Assembly: GCF_003515705.1 (NCBI RefSeq)
Contig: NZ_QWEH01000011.1
Span: 1 to 64,000, forward strand
Length of the DNA stretch: 64,000 bases
Origin: Oceanobacillus profundus
GTDB lineage: Bacteria > Bacillota > Bacilli > Bacillales > Amphibacillaceae
Direction: 5' to 3'
The translations under genes and the position numbers were made by a program. The notes under the pieces are model-generated. The model was not told the DNA's origin. It did no database searches and was given only the letters and a program-made list of their open reading frames with translations. Shown one piece after another: positions 1 to 8,664 of this stretch (position 1 is its first letter; each line of letters opens with the position of its first letter).

Positions 1-55
1 AAAATTATTGTCTGGTAACTTTAATTTTATCAAAAGGTGTCCTTTTTGTATGCAT

Positions 56-101
56 AAAAAGAGCGGTACTCACCAACTTATTGGCGAGTACCACTCTTTT
101 T
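56..101. terminator. Bidirectional hairpin terminator
   Basis: Inverted repeat with arms AAAAAGAGCGGTACTC and GAGTACCACTCTTTTT, one mismatch and a short loop. Flanking A and T runs allow it to end transcription on either strand. It lies downstream of the minus-strand transporter ending at 253. Confidence 0.75.
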
Positions 102-154
102 AATTACTGGGGTTTTGTCCCAGCCTCTTTGTGTTTTTTTATTCCATACCTCAA

Positions 155-250
155 TTATCCAATCATACTGTGCCCGCCATTTACGCTTATTGCTCCGTTC
201 CTTGCAGAACCAGAAATGATTAAGCTCCTGTCACGACGAAAAAGTTCACC
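155..250 (-). pseudogene. Remnant of an SDR-type dehydrogenase C-terminus
   Basis: Immediately after the stop codon of the transporter at 253, the minus strand reads FFVVTGA in one frame and then ISVNGGHSMIG followed by a stop in another. These resemble the usual C-terminal pattern of short-chain dehydrogenases (VTGA, about ten residues, then VxGGxSM). No upstream SDR coding sequence remains because the transporter occupies that space. I read it as a decayed gene end left by rearrangement. It is short, so chance similarity cannot be excluded. Confidence 0.35.
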
Positions 251-252
251 AA

Positions 253-1695
253 TTACGGCCAAAACCCCAGCCACTTCCACCACGTAAATACGACAATCAA
301 GGTTACAATCGTACTCGCAATTGTGGACAAAATACCAGGAAGATAAAAATCCTTTTGGCTGACCAATCCTGTTCCATGAACAACAACATTTGGCATTGTT
401 TCCACAATTAATATATAACCAAACAACATTGTTATTGCTGAAGCAAAGCTTATAACTACAGGATCCAGACCAGTCTCTAGAGACAGACTTATCAAAACAG
501 GCAGTAAAGTCACTACAGCAGTTGATACATTGGTAACACCTAGGTGATAAATTTGTGATACTAAGATAACAATGAATATTGCAATCCACGGATTCGTAAA
601 TACATTTAATATGTATTCTGATGTAATAAGAATTTCAAGTAACTCAATAGCACCAGACTCAATTAAAGCAAATCCTAAAGAGAGAGTTGCTCCGATTAAT
701 AAAACTAAATCAAAATTTATAGTTACTAGCTTTTTCCATTCTACAAAACCAATTCCAGGCATTGCCATTAAAAATACTGCCATTAAAGCTGGTACTGTTG
801 GATGATAGCCATGTAAGGATTCGGTCATCCACAGAAACACTGTAATGAATAAAATTACAATACATTTTATTTCGGAACTGGTAAGCCTCCCAAGTTCCTG
901 GTTTTGTTCTTTCATATTTGATTGTAATATATCAAAGGAATATTCTTCAGGTGGAAAGCATTTCCATACAATATAGGGAATTACAATAATTAAAATTAAC
1001 CAGATAGGAAATGTATACAGAAACCAGTCCAAATATGATATTGTTCTGCCAACATATAATTGTAAAATCTCTATTGTTAATATATTTCCTATAGCAGCTG
1101 TTAAAATTGCCGTACCACTGATATTACCTGCATAGGCAGTGCCTACAAGCATAAGTTTGCTGAAATTACTTCCCTTTTGCGCCCCAACCGATTTGAGTAT
1201 AGAAACAACAACAGGAACCATTAATGAAGCCCGTACTGCAGTTGCCGGTATAAAAAAGGCTTGAATTTGCATAAGTAAAAATATCCCGATAAAAATACCC
1301 TTTGCAGATGATCCCCATTTTTGAAGCATCCAATAGGTGACTCTGTTCATTAAAGGAGTTTCATTAACCCCTTTAGCAATCATCATTCCAGCAATAATTA
1401 AAAATACAGCGGGGGATGCAAAACCACTTAATACGACATCTACTGAAACAGTATGTAAAAATAGTAACAAAACAAGTACGAGGACAGAGGTCATTCCAAG
1501 CGGCAGTGATTCAAAAGCCCATAATAGCAACCCGTAAACCATAATCGATATTGTCGCTTTTGCTGACCAGTCTATATCTTCTGGCAACAGAAACAATAGC
1601 CCTAAAAAAATGACTGTAGAAAATAAGAACGAGACTATGTTTCCTGACATCTTTATTCTATTGGGTTGATGCTTGCCTTTCATTTTGAAAAACAT
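253..1695 (-). CDS. DASS/SLC13-family anion:sodium symporter
   Basis: Polytopic membrane protein of 480 aa with about 11-12 hydrophobic segments, in the length range of divalent anion:Na+ symporters (DASS, IT superfamily). The segment around GNISGTAILTAAIGN and the C-terminal GVTNVSTAVVTLLP look like the two repeated re-entrant SNT-type substrate loops of the family. Likely substrates are di- or tricarboxylates or another organic anion; the sequence does not decide. The ATG start follows AGAAGGA about 9 nt upstream. A hairpin at 1772-1798 separates it from the preceding gene, so it may have its own promoter. Its position downstream of the 5-oxoproline genes suggests organic acid or amino-acid-derived anion uptake, but that is inference. 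Confidence 0.75.
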   Translation of the reverse strand: MFFKMKGKHQPNRIKMSGNIVSFLFSTVIFLGLLFLLPEDIDWSAKATISIMVYGLLLWAFESLPLGMTSVLVLVLLLFLHTVSVDVVLSGFASPAVFLIIAGMMIAKGVNETPLMNRVTYWMLQKWGSSAKGIFIGIFLLMQIQAFFIPATAVRASLMVPVVVSILKSVGAQKGSNFSKLMLVGTAYAGNISGTAILTAAIGNILTIEILQLYVGRTISYLDWFLYTFPIWLILIIVIPYIVWKCFPPEEYSFDILQSNMKEQNQELGRLTSSEIKCIVILFITVFLWMTESLHGYHPTVPALMAVFLMAMPGIGFVEWKKLVTINFDLVLLIGATLSLGFALIESGAIELLEILITSEYILNVFTNPWIAIFIVILVSQIYHLGVTNVSTAVVTLLPVLISLSLETGLDPVVISFASAITMLFGYILIVETMPNVVVHGTGLVSQKDFYLPGILSTIASTIVTLIVVFTWWKWLGFWP

Positions 1696-1771
1696 AGATT
1701 GTATCCTTCTTTCAGGTTCTTATAGTCTTTATTAATGAGAAATGGAAAGAAATAAATTTCAAATGAATGTT

Positions 1772-1798
1772 CCCGTACCAATTAGTAAATTGTACGGG
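1772..1798 (-). terminator. Hairpin after the 470-aa membrane protein gene
   Basis: Arms CCCGTACCAATT and AATTGTACGGG with one bulged base. It lies 12 nt past the stop of the minus-strand gene ending at 1810. There is no clear T run, so termination may be partial. Confidence 0.45.
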
Positions 1799-1809
1799 GT
1801 ACGCTTGAA

Positions 1810-3222
1810 CTACCCCAGATAAACCCTCACTTGCACATACCCCATCACTAACACATACAACACAACAGCAAACTTCCAATTAAATTGAATGCCATTTTTA
1901 AATCCACTTAATTGATTTTGTCCACTCAGCATAATAATTGGCATAATCACTGGCGATAGCAATATAGAAATAGAGCTTCCCAGCGTAATTGCCAATACAA
2001 TTAACTCTGGAGGATATGGTAGGTGGATACTTTGTAATATACCAGCTACCAGAACCATTACCGTAAGAGGGCCTAATGCTACAAAACCTAATAGGATTAC
2101 CATAATCGGCAGGAAATACAATATATTCAAAAATGGCAGCATCTCTTGTAGAGAATAAATCCCATTCACGATAGAGTTCGCAAATTCAGTCTGATTAAGA
2201 GCAAAAATTAGAAATCCTGCTCCAAGCATGACACAAAGCTGATAGGATTGCTTTGCCATATCGGTTCTTACATAGCTTTTAGCTAAATCAAATAATTTGT
2301 TCATCCTACCTTTAATTATGTAGTAAACTACAATCCAGACCATAACGACCAATGGAATTAAAATAAGCAGCTCCATTGTTACTATAAAATTTAATATAAA
2401 TATAGTGCCGAACAACGAAATAAACAGGATAATAAATTCTTTAACATTACGGTGCATCACCTTTTTATTGGAAGTATGGTTTAGAAGTTCTGCGATTTCA
2501 GTCTTTAATCCAGCCGTCAAGTTTACTCCATACTTTTTTTCTTCCGATTTTGAAAATAGTAGTGCGACAAAAATTCCACATATCGAGATGATTAATCCCT
2601 GAATAATAGAAATGCTTAGTGATGCATCCATTGTTTCAACAACATAAGCAAAACTTGGAATACTAATTACCCAAAGCACTGAAAGTGAGAATCCCCGCAG
2701 GAGAGCAGTTCCTTTAAAATGTTCCCACGCTTCTCCCTTTTCATCTTTTAAAATCATATTTACAAACTGATACATCATCGTAATCGAGCCGAACAGTAAA
2801 AAATAAGCAATAACTTGTGTAAAAGAGATCATACCAAAGTAAAATTTGCGACTAGTATTCAAAAAGCGATGTCCAAATCCCATAATTGCTTCCAAAAATG
2901 GCTCTTCTCGTAGCACCCAGCTAATCATTGGTACAATGACAAGGAGCCCAATGATATTTCTCATTTGTAAAAATCCGCTCCAAAATCCTTCTACTAAAGA
3001 AGTTTTAGAGAAAAATAGAATGATAAAACCAATAACAAACAATGAAGATGGCATTTTTATTTTTGGTGGTGTGTACTTGACCACCGTAAACACAAAAATT
3101 CCGATTCCACTAATGGAAAGGATTCTTAACAGCCATTCATTATCATAAAAATATGTGACGAAATGCAAAACAGTAAACGTTATAATAGAAAGCGTTAAAC
3201 ACCAGTTTGTCAGATTTTTCAT
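1810..3222 (-). CDS. Uncharacterised polytopic membrane protein (IT-like transporter)
   Basis: A 470-aa protein with about 11-12 predicted membrane segments and a charged loop near residues 225-260. I do not recognise an exact family. The C-terminal half has glycine- and serine-rich breaks (ALGPLTVMV, LGSSISILLSP) like the paired loops of ion-transporter superfamily carriers, so an organic anion carrier is a reasonable guess. ATG start with AGGGG 8 nt upstream. It lies between the YcsI-family gene, from which a strong terminator separates it, and the DASS symporter, from which a weaker hairpin separates it. It is therefore probably transcribed alone or with the symporter by read-through. Confidence 0.6.
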   Translation of the reverse strand: MKNLTNWCLTLSIITFTVLHFVTYFYDNEWLLRILSISGIGIFVFTVVKYTPPKIKMPSSLFVIGFIILFFSKTSLVEGFWSGFLQMRNIIGLLVIVPMISWVLREEPFLEAIMGFGHRFLNTSRKFYFGMISFTQVIAYFLLFGSITMMYQFVNMILKDEKGEAWEHFKGTALLRGFSLSVLWVISIPSFAYVVETMDASLSISIIQGLIISICGIFVALLFSKSEEKKYGVNLTAGLKTEIAELLNHTSNKKVMHRNVKEFIILFISLFGTIFILNFIVTMELLILIPLVVMVWIVVYYIIKGRMNKLFDLAKSYVRTDMAKQSYQLCVMLGAGFLIFALNQTEFANSIVNGIYSLQEMLPFLNILYFLPIMVILLGFVALGPLTVMVLVAGILQSIHLPYPPELIVLAITLGSSISILLSPVIMPIIMLSGQNQLSGFKNGIQFNWKFAVVLYVLVMGYVQVRVYLG

Positions 3223-3361
3223 TGTAATAGCCCCTAGACAACATGTTAACCTTATTCTTCCATAGTTCCGTCAATTCGTCTATAGATTACAGTATGGACA
3301 ACCGTCATTTCAACTTGTTCCTCCAGACGGAATTTTACTAGTAAACCAATTTAGGCATAAT

Positions 3362-3399
3362 AAAAACTGCTTATCTTGATTAATATCCAAGATAAGCAG
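3362..3399 (-). terminator. Intrinsic terminator after the ycsI-type gene
   Basis: Perfect 12-bp stem CTGCTTATCTTG/CAAGATAAGCAG with a 9-nt loop, followed on the minus strand by a T run. It lies 26 nt beyond the stop of the gene at 3425-4216. Confidence 0.85.
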
Positions 3400-3424
3400 T
3401 ATAAAAATGTAGAAATGTTTCAGA

Positions 3425-4216
3425 CTAAATCACTGCATGTTCTTCATCTTTAACATCCGTTATAAACATATGTCCAGGTGCATGGGTAATTACTAATTCG
3501 GGTTTACTTGCCATAACTGCTGCCTGTGGAGTTACACCACACCCCCAAAATACAGGCACTTCATCTTCATGAATTGTTACAGCATCCCCGAAATCCGGAC
3601 TATCAATTGCGTCGATTCCGATTAAGCTCGGATCACCAATATGGATCGGTGCACCATGGACAGAAGGAAAACGCGAAGTAATTTGTGTTGCTCGAATCGC
3701 TTCTGCAGGCTTCATCGGACGCATGCTTACGACCACTGGTCCTTCAAATATACCAGCTGATTCACAAGCTATGTTTGTTTTGTACATGGATACATTTCGG
3801 CCTTCCTCAATATAACGAATTGGAATACCATTTTCGAGCAGCGGTTTTTCAAATGTAAAACTGCAGCCGATAAGAAATGAAACAAAATCATCTTGCCAAT
3901 AAGAAGTTATATCTGTAACTTCCTCAGCAAATTCTCCATTTCGATAAATTCGATATTTTGGAAGATCTGTTTTTAAATCTCCGTCTGGCGCAGTCTTATG
4001 TGGTATAGATGAGCCGACATCCGTAACTTCTATTAGCGGACAGGTTTTAGGGTTTCGCATACAGAACAATAGAAAGTCATAAGCGTATTTTTTCGGTAAA
4101 ATCACTAGATTGGCCTGTGTGTAACCAGGTGCGAGTCCTGTCGTCGGCTTTGTCCAATCTCCTTTGCGAATCATCTTTCGAATTTCATTTACTTGTTCAT
4201 TCGTATCATTAACCAC
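3425..4216 (-). CDS. ycsI: YcsI-family putative hydro-lyase (DUF1445)
   Basis: Protein of 263 aa matching the DUF1445/YcsI family: the N-terminal basic segment with GLAPGYTQANLVILP, a central CSFTFE, the RPM loop and a C-terminal VFWGCGVTPQAA and THAPGHMFITD. Family members are annotated as putative hydro-lyases and are related to the D-glutamate cyclase domain of DGLUCY, which interconverts D-glutamate and 5-oxo-D-proline. That fits its place next to the 5-oxoprolinase genes, but the activity of this member is inferred. GTG start with AAGGA upstream. In Bacillus subtilis the homologue sits in the ycsF-ycsG-ycsI-kipI-kipA group, as here. A long hairpin at 4303-4362 lies between it and pxpC, so expression may be partly separate. 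Confidence 0.85.
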   Translation of the reverse strand: MVNDTNEQVNEIRKMIRKGDWTKPTTGLAPGYTQANLVILPKKYAYDFLLFCMRNPKTCPLIEVTDVGSSIPHKTAPDGDLKTDLPKYRIYRNGEFAEEVTDITSYWQDDFVSFLIGCSFTFEKPLLENGIPIRYIEEGRNVSMYKTNIACESAGIFEGPVVVSMRPMKPAEAIRATQITSRFPSVHGAPIHIGDPSLIGIDAIDSPDFGDAVTIHEDEVPVFWGCGVTPQAAVMASKPELVITHAPGHMFITDVKDEEHAVI

Positions 4217-4302
4217 TTAAACACTTCCTTTTTATTCAGTTTACAAATTTAAGATTTTAGATTTACAACTAGTACATCTATGTCAATCTTAATTCGATTT
4301 AC

Positions 4303-4362
4303 AAGATGCCTCTGCTTTCCGTGCCATGGTGATTAATACGAGCAGGAAGAATGAGGCATCTT
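4303..4362 (-). terminator. Long hairpin between pxpC and ycsI
   Basis: Ten-bp arms AAGATGCCTC/GAGGCATCTT with an inner CTTCC/GGAAG pairing and a loop of about 20 nt. It is positioned 44 nt after the pxpC stop on the minus strand. The T run is poor, so it may attenuate or protect the transcript end rather than terminate fully. Confidence 0.45.
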
Positions 4363-4406
4363 ATTCTGTTAAAATCAATTTCATTCTTGACAACCATCAT
4401 TATTTT

Positions 4407-5372
4407 CTATCCAATAACTCCTGCTCCCAAACTCAAGCATCTTAACAAACGTTCACGTTTCACATAAAGCAATTGTGCTTCTTCCACTTGGACTGTCTCA
4501 AATCGCAATTCACTGCCAGTATATTTCTGAGCTACAAATGGCAGGTCAACAGAAATAACAGTCCCTATCCTTGTATATCCACCGGTTGTTTGGCGATCAG
4601 CTAGTAGAACAATGGGCTGTCCACTTGCAGGAACTTGAATCGTTCCAGAAAGCACGGCATCGGATAAAATATCTGCTCCATGCTTATGAGTGAGCTCTGC
4701 CCCTTCTAACCTGTATCCCATCCGGTCAGATTGCGTGGATACTTTATAGCTGGATGATAAAAATTGCTCGATGGAACTTTCCGCAATCGCTGCTTGATCT
4801 GGTCCAAGGATAACACGAACTTTTTCTACATTTTTGTAATTTGGTACGTATGTGGGAGATAATCCCCTACCAGACACACTTTTTAAAGAGAAACTGAATG
4901 GACTGCTAGCTAAGTGATCTCCCTTTTGTAAATATCTTCCTTTAAAACCACCTATCGCGGCTTTCGTATAAGTAGATTTACTTCCCATTACAACAGGAGT
5001 ATCTATACCACCTGCGACGGCAATATAAGCATATGCTCCGTCTTTTGGTTGTCCAAAGGTGATAACTTGTCCCTTTCTAACAGAAAATGATTTCCATACC
5101 GGGAGCAGTTCCCCATCTAGCTTGGGTGATAAATCTGCACCACAAATAGCAAGTACAGTATCCTCAAGTATTCGGAGTTCCGGTCCCATAATCACAATTT
5201 CAATTCCTGCTGCTTCTCGAGGGTTACCTACTAAGATATTTCCAACCTGTAACGCGAAGCTATCCATTGCTCCTGATACAACAACGCCAAATGCCTGAAA
5301 CCCAGTTCTTCCAAGATCTTGTACAGAGGTTGCTAGACCTGGCTTTACAACTTCAATAATTGTATTACTCAT
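4407..5372 (-). CDS. pxpC: 5-oxoprolinase subunit C (KipA family)
   Basis: A 321-aa KipA/biotin-dependent carboxyltransferase-like protein. It starts IEVVKPGLATSVQDLGRTGFQ, the family's hallmark N-terminus, and contains GAMDSFALQVGN, IAVAGGI and SDRMGYRLEG. PxpA, PxpB and PxpC together hydrolyse 5-oxo-L-proline to L-glutamate with ATP in the cytoplasm of many bacteria; PxpB and PxpC are thought to form a complex. The ATG directly abuts the pxpA stop codon, showing tight translational coupling. Length agrees with the family. In B. subtilis the same protein was first described as KipA, antagonist of the KinA inhibitor KipI, so a signalling link to sporulation is known for homologues but not shown here. 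Confidence 0.93.
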   Translation of the reverse strand: MSNTIIEVVKPGLATSVQDLGRTGFQAFGVVVSGAMDSFALQVGNILVGNPREAAGIEIVIMGPELRILEDTVLAICGADLSPKLDGELLPVWKSFSVRKGQVITFGQPKDGAYAYIAVAGGIDTPVVMGSKSTYTKAAIGGFKGRYLQKGDHLASSPFSFSLKSVSGRGLSPTYVPNYKNVEKVRVILGPDQAAIAESSIEQFLSSSYKVSTQSDRMGYRLEGAELTHKHGADILSDAVLSGTIQVPASGQPIVLLADRQTTGGYTRIGTVISVDLPFVAQKYTGSELRFETVQVEEAQLLYVKRERLLRCLSLGAGVIG

Positions 5373-6137
5373 TTACTTCCCTACTCTTTTTATGATAATT
5401 CCGTTCTCCGTTAATGCTGTACATAAACGTTTAGCAAACTCCAGCGACTTTGGTTCGTCCCCATGAATGCAAATAGTATCTGCATTGATTGCTATATCTG
5501 AGCCATCAACCGCCTCTACTTTGCCATCCTTTACCATCCGAATGACACGGCTAACTGCTTCGTTTGCATCCTCAACCATCGCATTTTCAAGCGTTCTTGA
5601 TGTTAGTGAACCATCCGGCTGATACGTGCGGTCAGCAAAAACTTCTTCAGCAACAGGCAATCCTGCTTTTTCCCCAGCTTTGACTAACTCACTTCCTGCT
5701 AGACCATATAAAATAAGTTTCGGGTTAATTGCATAAACTGCTTCAGCAATAGCTTGGGCAATTTCTGGATCTTTTCCGGCCATGTTATACAACGCCCCAT
5801 GTGGTTTCACATGATTCAATGCATTTTGATTAATATGGGTAAAAGCTTGAAGCGCTCCAACCTGATAAATCATAAGATTATAGACATCTTGCGGATCTAT
5901 TTTCATTGGACGACGACCAAACCCAATTAAATCCAAAAGGCCAGGATGAGCACCAATTCCTAGCTTTTTCTCTGTCGCCATTTTTACCGAGTGTTGCATT
6001 ACATTATAATCTCCAGCATGGAAACCACATGCAATATTGGCAGAAGAAATATAGTTCATCACTAAATCATCCATGCCAATTTTAAATGCTCCAAAGCTTT
6101 CTCCTAAGTCACTATTTACGTCAACAAAATAGGTCAC
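5373..6137 (-). CDS. pxpA: 5-oxoprolinase subunit A (LamB/YcsF family)
   Basis: A 254-aa protein of the LamB/YcsF family. The N-terminal VDVNSDLGESFG, NIACGFHAGDY, the HPGLLDLIGFGRR segment and HGALYN carry the conserved Asp, His and Arg residues of the proposed active site of this carbohydrate-esterase-like barrel. PxpA is required with PxpBC for ATP-dependent conversion of 5-oxoproline to glutamate. GTG start preceded by GGGAGG. It lies 14 nt after pxpB and abuts pxpC, so the three subunits form one operon in the order B-A-C. Confidence 0.94.
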   Translation of the reverse strand: MTYFVDVNSDLGESFGAFKIGMDDLVMNYISSANIACGFHAGDYNVMQHSVKMATEKKLGIGAHPGLLDLIGFGRRPMKIDPQDVYNLMIYQVGALQAFTHINQNALNHVKPHGALYNMAGKDPEIAQAIAEAVYAINPKLILYGLAGSELVKAGEKAGLPVAEEVFADRTYQPDGSLTSRTLENAMVEDANEAVSRVIRMVKDGKVEAVDGSDIAINADTICIHGDEPKSLEFAKRLCTALTENGIIIKRVGK

Positions 6138-6151
6138 GTGCTAAAACCTCC

Positions 6152-6874
6152 CTATTCTATGAATGTTTCTACATAAGGAATATACGTTCCTGCATTCACT
6201 TCTTTCTCAATCACTTCATATTCTTCAACATCAATTGGTTTAAAACGAATATAATTACCTGCTCGCAAAAGAATTGGAGACGAGCTGTTCGGATCATATA
6301 ATTTTATAGGTGTTCTTCCAATAATTTGCCAGCCACCAGGCGATTCAAGTGGATAAATTCCAGTCTGCTCACCTGCAATCCCTACAGATCCAGCCGGAAT
6401 TGCAGCACGAGGATTTTCAAGCCTTGCTGTTGCAATTTCCTTGGACATTCCCCCAAGATAAGCAAATCCTGGGATGAATCCCATCATATAAATTAAATAG
6501 TCCCCACTTGAATGAATGGAAATCACTTGCGATTCATCGAGGTTATGAAGACAAGCAACTGCTGCTAGGTCAGGTCCCATCTCCCCTCCATAACAAACTG
6601 GAACATGCATGATTTCTGCAGGTGGAAGCTCCATATCTGAAAGCCTGTTTTGCAACTTCTCCATTTGAGTTACTAATGCACTATATAAAATCGTGTATGG
6701 ATCGTACACAACCGTAATCGCTGTGTACGTTGGAACCCACTCAATTACACCCGGTATTCCTTCTTTCTCTAATAAAATACAGAAGCTGCGAATTTGTTGG
6801 TTTATATCTTTTGATATATGGTCACCAAACTGAATCCGTAGACCTGTATCCCCAAAAGCACTTATTTGAAACAT
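6152..6874 (-). CDS. pxpB: 5-oxoprolinase subunit B (KipI family)
   Basis: A 240-aa KipI/PxpB protein with the typical ISAFGDTGLRIQFGD start, MMGFIPGFAYLGG and the GSVGIAGEQTGIYPLESPGGWQIIG segment. It is the partner of PxpC in ATP-dependent 5-oxoprolinase; the B. subtilis homologue KipI also inhibits the sporulation kinase KinA. An upstream in-frame ATG would add 23 residues, but that extension is read out of a repeat element at 6904-6949 and has no good ribosome site. The ATG at 6874 has GGTGG about 6 nt upstream and starts at the usual family N-terminus, so I chose it. Confidence 0.92.
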   Translation of the reverse strand: MFQISAFGDTGLRIQFGDHISKDINQQIRSFCILLEKEGIPGVIEWVPTYTAITVVYDPYTILYSALVTQMEKLQNRLSDMELPPAEIMHVPVCYGGEMGPDLAAVACLHNLDESQVISIHSSGDYLIYMMGFIPGFAYLGGMSKEIATARLENPRAAIPAGSVGIAGEQTGIYPLESPGGWQIIGRTPIKLYDPNSSSPILLRAGNYIRFKPIDVEEYEVIEKEVNAGTYIPYVETFIE

Positions 6875-6903
6875 ACGTATCCCACCATTAAAATTAATCA
6901 TTA

Positions 6904-6949
6904 TTAGAGGTTGTTCAAAAAGTCTATCCTCCTTTTTGAACACGCACTA
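6904..6949. repeat. Internally deleted copy of the GTTCAAAAAG inverted-repeat element
   Basis: The sequence carries the same two ends as the element at 26651-26787 (AGAGGTTGTTCAAAAAGTC on the left and TATCCTCCTTTTTGAACACG on the right) with the middle of about 90 bp missing. The arms GTTCAAAAAG/CTTTTTGAAC at 6913-6922 and 6932-6941 can fold into a hairpin between the permease gene and pxpB. Confidence 0.7.
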
Positions 6950-6998
6950 TTATATATAAAAAACAAAGTTATATCTTAAAAAATATTACTGCGCAACA

Positions 6999-8225
6999 TT
7001 AGAAAAGTTGCGGCAATGTTTGAATTAGTGTTCTAATTCCAAGGAACGTTGTCAGCACTACTATAATTATACCAAAAACAGTCAACCAGACAGGATGTTT
7101 ATAATCACCGACAATTTTTGTATTATGTGCAGCAAGCAGAATAGACCCTAATGTCAAAGGTAAAATTAAACCATTTACAGCACCAGCAAACACGAGCAAT
7201 GTAACAGCTTGGCCAATAAACACAAAAATGAGGGTTGATAATAATATAAACCCAATTATCCAATAACGATAATATTGATCAATTTTTTCGTGGAATGTGC
7301 GTAAAAATGATACAGATGTGTATGCTGCACCAATAACTGAGGTAATTGCCGCAACCCAGAGTACAAGACCAAACATACGATAGCCAAATTCACCTGCAGC
7401 ATATTGAAATACAGTTGCAGCAGGATTATCCGGATCTAAAGATACACCGGCTGAAACTACCCCAAGTACTGCTAAAAACAGTAAAATTCGAATCGCAGAA
7501 GCAATTAGAATTCCCATGACGGATGTTCGATTTACTTCAGGAATACTTTCCTTCCCAGAAATACCCGCATCTAATAATCGATGCCCACCAGAGAATGTTA
7601 TGTATCCTCCAACTGTACCACCAACAATTGTGATAATTGCGTATACATCAAGCTCCAAAGGAACAAAGGATCGGTAAATTGCTTCACCAACCGGTGGTTG
7701 ACTCACAAACATTACATAAGCAATAAGGATAATAAGCAATGCCCCAAGCCATTTTACAATTTGATCCATAGCAGCTCCTGCTTCTTTTGATAAAAACACA
7801 AAAATAGCAATTCCCGCCGTAATGACAGCACCAATTCTCGGATCGATTCCTAGCATTGCATTAATACCTAGACCTGATCCACCAATATTTCCAATATTGA
7901 AGGCAATTCCACCAATTACAATAAATATTGCTACAACGAAGCCTAATCCAGGTAAAACTGCATTGGCAATCTCCTGACCACGCATCTTCGAAACCGTAAT
8001 TATTCTCCAGACATTTAACTGCGCACCGATATCTAATATGATCGAAGCTAAAATAACAAAGCCGAAACTTGCCAATAGTGCTTCTGTAAAATACGCTGTT
8101 TGTGTTAAAAAACCTGGCCCAACTGCTGATGTAGCCATTAGAAAAGCAGCACCAATTAACGAATTTCTCCTGCTTTTCTTGTCTTTATCTGTCATCACAT
8201 GATGACCTCTATTTTTATCTGTCAT
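6999..8225 (-). CDS. Divergent NRAMP-family permease (YcsG-like)
   Basis: A 408-aa protein with about 11 membrane segments, matching NRAMP-type carriers linked to 5-oxoprolinase genes (B. subtilis YcsG). TM1 reads ATSAVGPGFLTQTAYFTEAL and TM6 contains GGYITFSGGHRLLDAG. Neither has the DPGN or MPH metal-binding motifs of true manganese/iron NRAMP proteins, so the substrate is probably not a divalent metal; 5-oxoproline or a related amino acid is a fair guess from context. The ATG at 8225 has AGGAG 9 nt upstream. MTDKN and MTDKD at residues 1 and 11 look like a small N-terminal duplication, so residue 11 is a possible alternative start. It is the first gene of the minus-strand unit, 124 nt ahead of pxpB. 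Confidence 0.82.
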   Translation of the reverse strand: MTDKNRGHHVMTDKDKKSRRNSLIGAAFLMATSAVGPGFLTQTAYFTEALLASFGFVILASIILDIGAQLNVWRIITVSKMRGQEIANAVLPGLGFVVAIFIVIGGIAFNIGNIGGSGLGINAMLGIDPRIGAVITAGIAIFVFLSKEAGAAMDQIVKWLGALLIILIAYVMFVSQPPVGEAIYRSFVPLELDVYAIITIVGGTVGGYITFSGGHRLLDAGISGKESIPEVNRTSVMGILIASAIRILLFLAVLGVVSAGVSLDPDNPAATVFQYAAGEFGYRMFGLVLWVAAITSVIGAAYTSVSFLRTFHEKIDQYYRYWIIGFILLSTLIFVFIGQAVTLLVFAGAVNGLILPLTLGSILLAAHNTKIVGDYKHPVWLTVFGIIIVVLTTFLGIRTLIQTLPQLF

Positions 8226-8585
8226 GATGTCACACTCCTATGTTGAAATACCCCAGATTGATTGTCAATTATCGAATGAAATGAAGAAAGATTTTATTAT
8301 TATAGCACAAAACGTATTTTTGATAACTTTTGAACTAATTATTCCCATCAAGAAATTATAAATTCTATGCTCACAGCAGAAGATAACTCACTTTCAATTA
8401 CCTATCATGAGCATGTATATATTTCAAAAATGAGGAAACCTAGATGTAGATATTCTAACAGTGATTCAATATCTAAAATAATAATTTTATAAACTGGATA
8501 AAATGTAAACTTTTTATATACAATAAGATTATAATTAGTATAAGCTAAACTTTTCTAATGTATCCTTACATTTACTCTATTTTAC
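8226..8585. other. AT-rich intergenic region between permease and GbsR-like gene
   Basis: About 360 nt with no coding potential. It should hold the minus-strand promoter of the permease/pxp operon, but I see no -10/-35 pair clear enough to call and no riboswitch-like structure. Confidence 0.5.
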
Positions 8586-8601
8586 ACTCTATTATTAGAG
8601 T
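8586..8601. promoter_or_regulatory. Palindromic operator candidate for the GbsR-like repressor
   Basis: Perfect inverted repeat ACTCTA-TTAT-TAGAGT, extended imperfectly by TTAC/TTAA. It sits 8 nt upstream of a candidate -35 box for the downstream regulator gene, the position expected for autoregulation. Confidence 0.45.
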
Positions 8602-8609
8602 TTAATTTT

Positions 8610-8638
8610 TTAACATTCTGTGGTAAAGTGGCTTAATA
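8610..8638 (+). promoter_or_regulatory. Candidate sigma-A promoter of the GbsR-like gene
   Basis: TTAACA, a 17-nt spacer and TTAATA. This predicts a transcript with a leader of about 20 nt carrying the AGGTGA ribosome site. Confidence 0.4.
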
Positions 8639-8664
8639 AAGTTGATAATTGGTAGGTGAGCCTA

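Noticed and set aside
81-287. A 68-codon plus-strand frame at the left end
   Set aside because: It overlaps the terminator at 56-101 and the transporter end, has no ribosome site and a composition unlike real genes here.
3187-3201. cre-like TAGAAAGCGTTAAAC in the membrane protein gene
   Set aside because: It lacks the conserved TG and lies in coding sequence.
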